Under the pieces are notes generated by a model that did no database searches, was not told the DNA's origin, and saw only the letters and a program-made list of their open reading frames with translations. Below are positions 7,022-14,787 of a DNA stretch of 64,000 nt, piece after piece. The stretch is from Microbacterium sp. Au-Mic1. Lineage in GTDB: Bacteria; Actinomycetota; Actinomycetes; Actinomycetales; Microbacteriaceae. Within the stretch, counting starts at the first letter, position 1; each line of letters opens with the position of its first letter. The stretch is taken from contig NZ_JAJTTF010000004.1 in the NCBI RefSeq assembly GCF_021341785.1, positions 62,001-126,000 of the forward strand, read 5' to 3'. Position numbers and translations under genes: made by a program.

Positions 7022-8544
7022 TCGCGACGCTGATCGGCGCACGGCAGCGTGTGCTCGCGCAGCTCGGGCGGCTGTCGATGTACCGGCTCACCCTGTACGC
7101 GCTGCTCGTGCTGGCCGCGGTCGCCGTGATCCTTTCGGCGGTCGGCGCGATCTCCTCCACGCCGCTCGACATCCTCGCCACGCTGGCGCTGCTGATGATC
7201 GCGACGCTCTGCACCGATGCCGTCGCCCAGACACTGCTGCATGCGCCGCGTCGTATCGAGTCGTCACTGATCACGGCGCTCATCCTGCTGTTCGTCGTGC
7301 AGCCGGGTGCGAACCCCGACCAGGTCGGCGGCATCGCGCTGGCGGGCGTGATCGCGGCGGCCTCCAAGTACCTGCTGGTGTGGCGGGGGCGGCACCTGTT
7401 CAACCCGGCGGCGGTCGGCGCGACCGTGCTCACGATCACCGGCCTCGGCTTCTCTGCCTGGTGGGTCGGCACTCCGGCGATGGCGATCCCCGTGATCGTG
7501 CTCGGCCTGCTCGTGCTGTGGCGCACCGAGCGGATCCGGGTCGTGCTGCTCTTCGTCGTCGTGTACGCCGTGGTCTCGATCCTTCGGTTCTGCGTGCAGT
7601 CCGCGGCGGCGGGGCTCGCGATCGAGCCCGGAGCGCTGGTGACGTCGGTCCTTCTGCAGTCGCCGGTGCTGTTCCTGGGCGCGTTCATGCTCTCCGAGCC
7701 GCTGACTCTGCCGTCGCGACGGTGGCAGCAGCTGCTCGTCGCGACGGTCGTGGGAGCGCTCGCCGGCTGGCCGATCAGCCTCGGGATCATCACGCTCGGT
7801 CAGGAGAGGGTGCTGCTGGTCGGCAACCTCCTCGCGGCCGTGCTCGTCGCCCGTGCCGGGATCCGGCTCTCGCTCGTGCGCCGCCGTGCGCTGACGCCGA
7901 CCGTGCAGGAGCTGACGTTCCGGGCGCGACGCCCCTTCCGGTTCGCACCGGGGCAGTACCTCGAGCTGCAGCTGCCGCACCGTCGCCCCGACAGCCGGGG
8001 CACGCGCCGGGAGTTCAGCATCGTCTCCACGCCCGCCGAGCTGCCCTTCGTGCGCGTCGCGTATCGCGAGGCCGAGCGCGGCTCGAGCTACAAGCGCGCC
8101 CTGGGCGCCGTCCAGCCCGACGACACCCTCACCGCGACAGGGGTGTGGGGCGATTTCGTGCTGCCCGCCGGGGATGCGCCGGTGCTGCTGGTCGCCGCCG
8201 GCATCGGCGTGACGCCGTTCGTGTCGCAGCTCGGTGCGCGCGAGCGGACGGACGCCGTCCTCGTGCTCGTCGCCTCCTCGGCCGAGGAGTGCGCGTACCT
8301 GCACGAGCTGGGCGGATCCGGCGCGCGGATCGTGGTGGTCACTCCCGATCGCCCTGCCGCCCTGCCGACCGGCGCCGAATGGGCGGGCGGTGCCCGGCTG
8401 GACGCGACGCTGCTGCGGACCCTGGTGCCGGATCTGGCGCGTCGGCACGCCTATGTGTCGGGTCCGCCGCGGCTGATCGCCGACATCGCACCGGCACTGC
8501 GCGGCGCCCGCGGGGTCACTACCGACGCGTTCGCGGGCTACTGA
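7018..8544 (+). CDS. RnfD/NqrB-like membrane protein fused to ferredoxin-NADP-reductase-type domain
   Basis: A 508-residue fusion. Residues ~15-280 hold about eight to nine hydrophobic segments with the RnfD/NqrB-like element HLFNPAAVGATVLTI. The C-terminal ~225 residues are a flavin reductase module: REFSIVSTP (FAD-binding R-x-[YF]-S), GVWGDFVLP, and the nucleotide-binding segment LVAAGIGVTPF. The S-G-A-T motif carrying covalent FMN in true NqrB/RnfD is not seen, so the separate lipoprotein probably supplies the bound flavin. The reductase module would take electrons from NAD(P)H and pass them through the membrane part to the lipoprotein. The terminal acceptor is unknown; iron, quinones and extracellular oxidants are all possible. 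Confidence 0.8.
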   Translation: MIATLIGARQRVLAQLGRLSMYRLTLYALLVLAAVAVILSAVGAISSTPLDILATLALLMIATLCTDAVAQTLLHAPRRIESSLITALILLFVVQPGANPDQVGGIALAGVIAAASKYLLVWRGRHLFNPAAVGATVLTITGLGFSAWWVGTPAMAIPVIVLGLLVLWRTERIRVVLLFVVVYAVVSILRFCVQSAAAGLAIEPGALVTSVLLQSPVLFLGAFMLSEPLTLPSRRWQQLLVATVVGALAGWPISLGIITLGQERVLLVGNLLAAVLVARAGIRLSLVRRRALTPTVQELTFRARRPFRFAPGQYLELQLPHRRPDSRGTRREFSIVSTPAELPFVRVAYREAERGSSYKRALGAVQPDDTLTATGVWGDFVLPAGDAPVLLVAAGIGVTPFVSQLGARERTDAVLVLVASSAEECAYLHELGGSGARIVVVTPDRPAALPTGAEWAGGARLDATLLRTLVPDLARRHAYVSGPPRLIADIAPALRGARGVTTDAFAGY

Positions 8545-8567
8545 CGTCGGATCCGCCGGGGCACCGG

Positions 8568-8680
8568 GTTTCGTCTCGGTCGCGCTGCGAGCGTCCTCGC
8601 TCGACGACCCCGTTTTATGGCTCTCGCGTCCCTCTCGGGGTCGTTGAGCGAGCACCGCCGAAGGCGGAGCGAGACGAAAC
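8568..8680. repeat. Inverted pair of ~45-bp palindromic repeat units
   Basis: Two ~45-base units face each other across a ~22-base AT-richer spacer. The outer ends gtttcgtctcg (8568-8578) and cgagacgaaac (8670-8680) are perfect complements, and the inner ends cgacgacccc/ggggtcgttg nearly so. It fills the 173-bp gap between the convergent reductase fusion and histidine kinase genes and may also terminate transcription. REP-like elements of this look occur in Microbacteriaceae (recollection). Confidence 0.7.
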
Positions 8681-8717
8681 GCAGTGCGATGTGCGGAGTC
8701 GCGCGGTCGGTGCGGTC

Positions 8718-10370
8718 TCAGTGCCCGCCGAGCGTGCGGGTCATCTCGTGCCCGCCGCGGCCGGAGTCGCCATCGGGGGAGCTGTCGGCGGATCCGGAGG
8801 GCGTCGAGGGCGCCGGGCCCGTCGACGGCGTGCCGCTCGGCTTCGTGCCCGACGGAGTGCTGCCCGTCTGCGGGTGCGGCACCCTCGGCAGGCGGACCGT
8901 GAACAGCGTCGCGCCGGGTTCGCTCTGCACGGAGATCGTGCCGCCGTGGCCGTCCACGATCGCCTTCGTGATCGACAAGCCCAGGCCGGATCCGCCGGTC
9001 GCCCGGTTGCGGGAGCGATCACCGCGGGCGAAGCGGCTGAACAGCTCATCCCGCACGGCGGGGTCGATGCCGGGTCCGTCATCGCACACCCGCAGGACGG
9101 CCTCGTGCCCCTCCTCCGCCACCTCGATCGTGATCTGCGTTCCGGCGGGGGTGTGCGTACGCGCGTTCGCGAGGAGGTTCGTGACGACCTGCTGCAGCCG
9201 TCCGGTGTCGCCGATGAGCTCGACGGGCTCCTCGGGCACGTCGATCGCCCAGTCGTGGTCCGGCGCGGTGGGGCGGGCATCCTCGACGCCCTCGATCGCG
9301 AGCCGGGACAGGTCGACGGTGGAGAGCGAGAGCTCCCTGCCCTCCTCGAGGCGTGCCAGCAGCAGCAGGTCCTCGACGAGGCTGGTCATCCGCAGCGACT
9401 GCGCCTGGATGCGCTCCAGGGCGGTGTGCGCGGAGGCCGTGGCCGCATCCTCCGGGGCATCCGACTTCGACAGCGCGCGCAGCGACAGCTCCGAGTATCC
9501 GCGGATCGAGGACAGCGGCGTGCGGAGCTCATGGCTCGCGTCGGCGACGAACTGCCGCATCCGCTCCTCGTTGCGCTGCCGCACCGCGAGCGAGGCGTCG
9601 ACGTGGTCGAGCAGCGTGTTCAGCGCGGATCCGACGAGTCCGGTCTCGGTGCGCGGATCGGCCTCGGCGGCCGGCACGCGTTCCGTGATCGACACGTCTC
9701 CACGGTCCAGTGGCTGGTTGGCGACCCTGTTCGCGGTCGCCGCGACCTCGCGGAGCGGACGCAGGGCGACCCGGATCGTGATCGCCGTGGACAGCGCGAG
9801 CAGGATCAGCCCGCCGATCGTGGTGAGCGCGATCATGGAGAACAGCGTCGTGATCTGCGCCTCCGTGGAGGCACGGGGAAGGCCCGTGATCACCTCGAAC
9901 TGGGTAGGACCCGTCGGCGGCACGGGCTGATGCACGAACTGATAGTCGCCGAGCTGCGAGAGATCCTCCGCGTACCGTCCCTCTGAGAGCGCGGTGACGA
10001 CCTGATGGATCTGCAGGGCGGTGAGGTCCTGCGCGACCCGATCGGACGTGACCACGGTGCCGGTCGCGGCCCCGGTCTGCGAGACCACGATCACGAGCGT
10101 GCCGTTGGGGACGCCGGTCGGCCCGACCACGAGGTCGGACGCGTTCGGCACGAAATGGCCGATCACGGCCGACTGCCGGGCGATGCCGCCGACGCCCTTC
10201 GCGGTCGCGGCCAGTTCGTCCTGCAGCCGCCCGTTGAGCACGTTGCCGAGCACCACGCTCGTCGCGATCGCGATCACGACGAGGATGAGCGAGACGAATC
10301 CGGTGACCGCCGCCATCAGCCGCGTCTGCAGGGACAGCGGTCCCCTGGGGCGGGTGCGGAACGGATTCAT
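8718..10370 (-). CDS. Sensor histidine kinase (HAMP-HisKA-HATPase)
   Basis: A 550-residue membrane kinase. TM1 is at about 18-42, an extracytoplasmic sensor domain at ~43-175, TM2 at ~176-200, then a HAMP linker with RPLREVAATANRVA. HisKA contains DASHELRTPLSS with the phospho-acceptor His280. The ATPase domain shows the N box (QVVTNLLANARTHTP), G1 DDGPGID and G2 GGSGLGLSI. A ~50-residue Pro/Ser/Thr/Gly-rich tail follows the catalytic domain. It lies 36 bp downstream of the response regulator gene on the same strand, and divergent from an ABC exporter that is its probable output. The sensed signal is unknown. Confidence 0.93.
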   Translation of the reverse strand: MNPFRTRPRGPLSLQTRLMAAVTGFVSLILVVIAIATSVVLGNVLNGRLQDELAATAKGVGGIARQSAVIGHFVPNASDLVVGPTGVPNGTLVIVVSQTGAATGTVVTSDRVAQDLTALQIHQVVTALSEGRYAEDLSQLGDYQFVHQPVPPTGPTQFEVITGLPRASTEAQITTLFSMIALTTIGGLILLALSTAITIRVALRPLREVAATANRVANQPLDRGDVSITERVPAAEADPRTETGLVGSALNTLLDHVDASLAVRQRNEERMRQFVADASHELRTPLSSIRGYSELSLRALSKSDAPEDAATASAHTALERIQAQSLRMTSLVEDLLLLARLEEGRELSLSTVDLSRLAIEGVEDARPTAPDHDWAIDVPEEPVELIGDTGRLQQVVTNLLANARTHTPAGTQITIEVAEEGHEAVLRVCDDGPGIDPAVRDELFSRFARGDRSRNRATGGSGLGLSITKAIVDGHGGTISVQSEPGATLFTVRLPRVPHPQTGSTPSGTKPSGTPSTGPAPSTPSGSADSSPDGDSGRGGHEMTRTLGGH

Positions 10371-10406
10371 CGTGGGCTTGCCTTCTTCGTGCTCGGTGCG
10401 GTCGTC

Positions 10407-11141
10407 TTACTGCTGCGGTGCCTTGATCATGTAGCCGACCCCGCGCACGGTGTGGATCAGCGCCACCTCGCGCCCCGCGTCCAGCTTCTTGCGCAGGTAG
10501 GAGATGTACAGCTCGACGACGCTGGAGCGACCGCCGAAGTCGTAGCTCCACACGCGATCGAGGATCTGGGCCTTGGAGAGCACACGGCGCTCGTTGCGCA
10601 TCAGGAAGCGCAGCAGCTCGAACTCGGTGGCGGTCAGCTCGATCTCGTCGCCGGCGCGGACCACCTCATGGCTGTCCTCGTTGAGGGTGAGGTCGCCGAC
10701 CTGCAGGATCGAGTCGCTCGCGTCCGTGGTGGCGCCGCCGGATCGGCGGATCACGGCGCGCAGCCGTGCGACGACCTCCTCGAGGCTGAACGGCTTGGTG
10801 ACGTAGTCGTCGCCGCCGGCGGTGAGGCCCGCGATCCGGTCGCTCACCGCGTCCTTGGCGGTGAGGAACACGACGGGCACCATGTTGCCCTGCTCGCGCA
10901 GGCGCTTGAGGACGCCGAGCCCGTCCAGATCGGGCATCATGACGTCGAGGACCAGCGCGTCGGGCCCGAAGTCGCGGGCGACCTGGAGCGCTTCGAGTCC
11001 TGATCCGGCGGTGCGCACCTCCCAACCCTCCATCCGCAGGGCCATGGCGAGGAGGTCGGTGAGCATCGGCTCGTCGTCGACCGCGAGGATCCGCAGGGGA
11101 GAGCCATCGGGGCGGCGCAGCTCAGTGGCGTGATCGTTCAT
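10407..11141 (-). CDS. OmpR/PhoB-family response regulator
   Basis: A 244-residue two-domain regulator. The receiver has the acidic pair DD at 22-23, phospho-acceptor Asp66 in LVLDVMMPD, and the LTAK Lys; the C-terminal winged helix shows TATEFELLRFL and RSSVVELYISYLRKKLD. The ATG at 11141 is chosen because it follows GAGGAGA at good spacing; an ATG 18 bp further upstream overlaps that ribosome site. It heads an operon with the kinase and is divergent from the ABC permease gene, with paired CTATGA boxes between them. Confidence 0.94.
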   Translation of the reverse strand: MNDHATELRRPDGSPLRILAVDDEPMLTDLLAMALRMEGWEVRTAGSGLEALQVARDFGPDALVLDVMMPDLDGLGVLKRLREQGNMVPVVFLTAKDAVSDRIAGLTAGGDDYVTKPFSLEEVVARLRAVIRRSGGATTDASDSILQVGDLTLNEDSHEVVRAGDEIELTATEFELLRFLMRNERRVLSKAQILDRVWSYDFGGRSSVVELYISYLRKKLDAGREVALIHTVRGVGYMIKAPQQ

Positions 11142-11163
11142 GGGATCTATTCTCCTCAATTTC

Positions 11164-11180
11164 CTATGAACGGTCTATGA
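11164..11180. promoter_or_regulatory. CTATGA direct repeat, candidate response-regulator box
   Basis: CTATGA occurs at 11164-11169 and 11175-11180, an 11-bp period that puts both on the same DNA face, as OmpR/PhoB-family dimers prefer. It lies 23 bp upstream of the response regulator start, in the region shared with the divergent ABC permease gene. Confidence 0.45.
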
Positions 11181-11344
11181 GCTTTTGAATGCGCCGCCGT
11201 CGGGTCGAGCGGTGACCCGGCAGCGACGGCCGAGTCGCGCCGCCCCGGGCGTCCAGCGTGCTTAGCGCGCGCATAGCCGCACCATCATCGCGCCCCAGAC
11301 CCGGCTCCTAGCGTCACCAGCACGAGCGTGACCGAAGGAGAAGC

Positions 11345-12865
11345 ATGTACGGGACGTATCTGCGCCGGGAACTGGCCGGGCGGAAGAAGCAGACGGTGAT
11401 CGTCGCCGTGGGCCTCGCGATAGCGATCGCCCTGGTGATCGTCGTCAACGCGCTGGCGGCGGGAGTGCGCGACGCGCAGACGCAGGCGCTCGCCCGCGTG
11501 TACGGCGTGGGCACCGACCTCACTGTGACCGGCGCACCGGCTCAGCGCGGCAGCGACACCGGGCAGCGCTTCGACTTCGGGGCCGGCGGCGGGGCCGCCG
11601 GCAGCGATGGCAGCACGACCCTGAAGACGTCCGTGCTGCGCGCCTCCCCGGCCCGCGGGACGATCGATGCGGCGGGCGTGAAGACCATCTCGGGCACGGC
11701 GAGCGTCGCTGCCGCGACGGGCGCGCTCAGCCTGACCAACATCACGTTCGACGGGCAGATCGCCCAGCAGGGGACGCAGCAGGGCGGCACCGGCCAGTCC
11801 GGCACCGGCCAGTCCGGTGCGGGCGAAGGACAGGGAACGGGCGAGCGCCCGCGATTCGGCGGCGGCAACTTCGGGCTCAACTCGTTCTCGGTGCTGGGCG
11901 TCGACCCCTCTGCGGGGACGAGCGTGGGCCCGCTCTCATCGGTGAAGGTCTCGTCGGGGCGCGCGCTCGCCGCCGCCGATGCGGGCCAGCTGGTCGCCGT
12001 GGTGGACGGCACGTACGCCACCTCGAAGAGCCTGAGCGTGGGTGGCACGATCGACGTGGGCGGGTCCACGGTGAAGATCGTCGGGATTGTGGCCTCGTCG
12101 TCAGACTCCGCCGACACCGCGGCGAACGTGTACCTGCCGCTCGACACCGCCCAGAAGATCGCGGGCACGGGTGACGTGGTGTCGACGGTCTACGTGAAGG
12201 CGGCCTCCGCTTCCGACATCGCGTCCGTGCAGACCGCGCTCGCCAAGGCGCTTCCGACCGCGACCGTGAGCTCGCAGGCGGATCTCGCCTCCACCGTCTC
12301 CGGATCCCTCGCGAGCGCCGCCGGCATGATCGAGGGCCTCGGCACGTGGCTCTCCATCATCGTGCTCGCGGTCGCCGTACTCCTCGCCGTGCTGTTCACG
12401 CTGTCCGGCGTCGCCCGGCGCACCCGCGAGTTCGGCACGCTCAAGGCCATCGGCTGGTCCAACGGGCGGATCGTCCGCCAGGTGGCCGGCGAGTCGCTCG
12501 TGCAGGGGCTCATCGGGGGCGCGGCGGGACTCGCGCTCGGTCTCGTCGGGATCCTCGTCGTGAATCTCGTCCAGCCCACGATCTCGGGTGCATCGGCCTC
12601 CGGGTTCGCGCGCGGCGGCGGTGCGGGAGGCGGACAAGCCGGCGCCGGAGCTGCGGGCGGCGCGTTCCAGGGCGGGGGAGGCGGGGGAGCCTTTCGCGGC
12701 CTCGGCGAGTCCGCGCAGGCGGTCGTGCTGCACGCTCCGCTCAGCGTGACGATCCTCGTCGCGGCCGTGGGCCTCGCGATCCTCGGCGGCCTCGTCGCCG
12801 GTGCCATCGGCGGATGGCGGGCGGCCCGCTTGAGCCCCGCCGAAGCACTGCGTTCCGCAGCCTGA
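11345..12865 (+). CDS. MacB/FtsX-type ABC transporter permease
   Basis: A 506-residue permease. TM1 (LAIAIALVIVVNALAAG) is near residues 22-40, then a large extracytoplasmic domain of the MacB periplasmic core type to ~330, followed by three C-terminal TM segments of the FtsX fold, including the cytoplasmic RTREFGTLKAIGWS motif that couples to the ATPase. Two Gly-rich insertions are unusual: one near residues 140-180 encoded partly by a 15-bp tandem repeat, and one near 418-455 in the loop before the last TM. The ribosome site gaaggag precedes the ATG. It forms an exporter with the next gene; the substrate is unknown, and such TCS-linked exporters often act in envelope stress or antibiotic resistance. 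Confidence 0.88.
   Translation: MYGTYLRRELAGRKKQTVIVAVGLAIAIALVIVVNALAAGVRDAQTQALARVYGVGTDLTVTGAPAQRGSDTGQRFDFGAGGGAAGSDGSTTLKTSVLRASPARGTIDAAGVKTISGTASVAAATGALSLTNITFDGQIAQQGTQQGGTGQSGTGQSGAGEGQGTGERPRFGGGNFGLNSFSVLGVDPSAGTSVGPLSSVKVSSGRALAAADAGQLVAVVDGTYATSKSLSVGGTIDVGGSTVKIVGIVASSSDSADTAANVYLPLDTAQKIAGTGDVVSTVYVKAASASDIASVQTALAKALPTATVSSQADLASTVSGSLASAAGMIEGLGTWLSIIVLAVAVLLAVLFTLSGVARRTREFGTLKAIGWSNGRIVRQVAGESLVQGLIGGAAGLALGLVGILVVNLVQPTISGASASGFARGGGAGGGQAGAGAAGGAFQGGGGGGAFRGLGESAQAVVLHAPLSVTILVAAVGLAILGGLVAGAIGGWRAARLSPAEALRSAA
11786..11815 (+). repeat. Two tandem 15-bp units within the permease gene
   Basis: ggcaccggccagtcc occurs twice back to back (11786-11800, 11801-11815), encoding the repeated GTGQS pentapeptide, with a degenerate third unit following. 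It may vary in copy number between strains. Confidence 0.85.
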
Positions 12866-12895
12866 CCCCGCACCCCTACCAGGAGAGACGACAAC

Positions 12896-13591
12896 ATGAG
12901 CATCATCGAGACCGAGCCGCCGGCGCTGTACCGGCTGACCGACGTCACGCGCACTTACCAGACGAAGGGCCGGAAGGTCACGGCGCTGGCCGGCGCGACT
13001 GCCGAGATCCGGGCAGGGGAGTTCGTCACCATTCAGGGCCCCACGGGCGGGGGGAAGTCCACCCTGCTGCAACTGCTCGGCGCACTGGATCGCCCCTCCG
13101 GCGGGTCGCTCGTGCTGGGTGGCACCGAGCTGTCCACCGCCTCGAACCGGGAGCTCGGCCGGCTGCGCGGCGAAGAGATCGGGTTCGTGTTCCAGGGCTT
13201 CAACCTCATCCCCACGCTCACGGCGATCCAGAACGTGGCGATGGCGCTCGTGCCGCTCAAGATCCCGGCCGAGGAGCGGCGCACCCGCGTGGACGAGGCG
13301 CTTGCCCACGTCGGCCTGGCAGACCGTGGCGATCACCTGCCCGGCGAGCTCAGCGGAGGTCAGCAGCAGCGCGTCGCGATCGCCCGCGCGATCGTGAAGA
13401 AGCCGCGTGTGCTGCTCGCCGACGAGCCGACCGGGAACCTCGACGAGGAGATGCGCGATGAGATCCTCGTGCTGCTCGAGTCGCTCTGCGCGGACGGGCT
13501 GACCCTCATCGTGGTCACGCACGACTCGGCGGTCGCCAAACGCGCGCACCGCCGCCTGCGCCTCAAGAACGGTCGCCTGACCGAGGTGTGA
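12896..13591 (+). CDS. ABC transporter ATP-binding protein (MacB/LolD type)
   Basis: A 231-residue ATPase driving the adjacent FtsX-type permease. Walker A is GPTGGGKST near residue 47, the Q-loop is VFQGFN, the signature LSGGQQQRVAIARA lies near 157, Walker B is VLLADEPTGNLD, and the H-loop is VVTHD. ADEPTGNLD is typical of the lipoprotein-release and macrolide-exporter subfamily rather than importers. It starts 30 bp after the permease stop with a gagagacgac leader. A hairpin of a repeated intergenic family follows it. Confidence 0.94.
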   Translation: MSIIETEPPALYRLTDVTRTYQTKGRKVTALAGATAEIRAGEFVTIQGPTGGGKSTLLQLLGALDRPSGGSLVLGGTELSTASNRELGRLRGEEIGFVFQGFNLIPTLTAIQNVAMALVPLKIPAEERRTRVDEALAHVGLADRGDHLPGELSGGQQQRVAIARAIVKKPRVLLADEPTGNLDEEMRDEILVLLESLCADGLTLIVVTHDSAVAKRAHRRLRLKNGRLTEV

Positions 13592-13605
13592 CCTTCCCTC
13601 TGCGA

Positions 13606-13651
13606 GTCGTCCTCGTCAGCGCGTCCCGGAGGGCACGCTGACGAGGACGAC
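13606..13651. terminator. Hairpin of a repeated intergenic family, copy 1
   Basis: A perfect 16-bp stem, 13606-13621 against 13636-13651, with a 14-nt loop containing cccggaggg. A closely similar element stands at 27692-27736. Located between convergent genes, it probably works as a bidirectional terminator. Confidence 0.7.
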
Positions 13652-13684
13652 GCGTCGGTGGGAGCGAGCTGCGCATCACGGGGC

Positions 13685-14674
13685 TCAGGCAGGCGCGGCG
13701 TTCACCCCGTCCCGCAGTCGGTCGGCGGGCAGTGCCAGGAAGTCGATCGCCGCCTGCAGGGCCAGGGCGTCCGCGAGCCGGCCCTCCGGGCCGTCGATGT
13801 GACCGTTGGCCCGCACCGACAGCCGCCGCGGTCCGGCGAGCGCGTGGTAGACCGCGAACTGTCCGCGCGGATCGACTGCGGGGTCGAGCACCGCGGCGCC
13901 GACGTGCACCGGTATGCGAAGGCGTCGTGCCGCGGTCGCCGCGTCGTGGTAGTCGAGCGTGGAACGTGCCTCGGGGTGCGTGCGCAGATGCGTCCGGACG
14001 GCCTCTCCACTCCCGGTGCAGTGCCGGGTGAGCCTGATCGCGTGCGCTCCGAAGCTGGGCACGTCCAGCGCCGCACGGCGGAAGCGCGCGTCCCAGGGGA
14101 GCGCCATCGCACCGATCCCGCCGCCGAAGCTGCTGCCGCTGAAATCGAGGGCGTCCGCGGCGTCCGCGGCGATGTCCAGCAGCACCGTCGCCGCACGCCA
14201 GATGTCCGCGGCGGCGAAACGGAGCGAGTAGCTGTCCCTGTGGGCGATGCCTGCCAGCACGTGCTCCGCGGGGAGCGCCGGGAAGCGGCTCGGCGCATCC
14301 GGGCCGGTTCCCGGTGCGCAGGGGAAGACCGCGACCGTGTCCGCGGGCACGCGCTCGGCATCGGGACCTGTGCGTCCGCCATAGCCGTGCCCGATCACGA
14401 GCCCGCGCCGGATGGCGGTCATCGTGTGCGGCACCATGACGAACGCGGCGGCCTGCTCGTCCGCGGAGGAGTCGAAGCGGATCTCCGTCAGACGATGGGT
14501 CGGCGTGGCCTGCAGATCACGAACGGTCCGCCACGCGACCGAGCCGGTGCCGAACTCCTCGAAGGTCGACTGCCAGAACCGGTCGAAGTCGTCCGGCTCG
14601 GGGAGATGCGGCGGGGGTACGAGCAGTGCTCCGAGCGAGTACTCGGTCAGTTCTTCGGGTGTTCCGTTGGACAA
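13685..14674 (-). CDS. AXE1/CE7-like acetyl esterase, alpha/beta hydrolase
   Basis: A cytosolic alpha/beta hydrolase of the acetylxylan esterase / cephalosporin-C deacetylase type, about 329 residues, removing acetyl groups from oligosaccharides. The nucleophile elbow is SGSSFGGG, the acid candidate lies in VLDPAVDPRGQ and the His in ANGHIDGPE. The N-terminal element LPEPDDFDRFWQSTFEE matches the family start. The TTG at 14674 is preferred because GAGGAG stands 8 bp upstream and family homology begins there; a longer frame from ATG 14761 has no ribosome site and overlaps the divergent promoter. It is divergent from the large exported protein and probably deacetylates sugars that the locus takes up. 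Confidence 0.78.
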   Translation of the reverse strand: MSNGTPEELTEYSLGALLVPPPHLPEPDDFDRFWQSTFEEFGTGSVAWRTVRDLQATPTHRLTEIRFDSSADEQAAAFVMVPHTMTAIRRGLVIGHGYGGRTGPDAERVPADTVAVFPCAPGTGPDAPSRFPALPAEHVLAGIAHRDSYSLRFAAADIWRAATVLLDIAADAADALDFSGSSFGGGIGAMALPWDARFRRAALDVPSFGAHAIRLTRHCTGSGEAVRTHLRTHPEARSTLDYHDAATAARRLRIPVHVGAAVLDPAVDPRGQFAVYHALAGPRRLSVRANGHIDGPEGRLADALALQAAIDFLALPADRLRDGVNAAPA

Positions 14675-14751
14675 CGACTGACTCCTCACCGGTTCCGCGC
14701 CTCCTCGATCCTGCCGCGCAGACAGCGTTCGGCCGCCTGCAGGAGGATCCA

Positions 14752-14783
14752 TTGACATCATCGCATACGGATTGCAATATATG
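14752..14783 (+). promoter_or_regulatory. TTGACA promoter of the large exported protein gene, with ATTGCAA repeats
   Basis: TTGACA (14752-14757) is followed after 17 bp by CAATAT (14775-14780), overlapping TATATG. ATTGCAA occurs at 14771-14777 and 14791-14797, a 20-bp direct repeat straddling TATGCAT (14780-14786). The predicted transcription start falls at the ATG at 14788. Confidence 0.5.
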
Positions 14784-14787
14784 CATC

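Noticed and set aside
11142..11159. Upstream ATG (11159) as response regulator start
   Set aside because: That ATG overlaps the GAGGAGA ribosome site which correctly serves the ATG at 11141.
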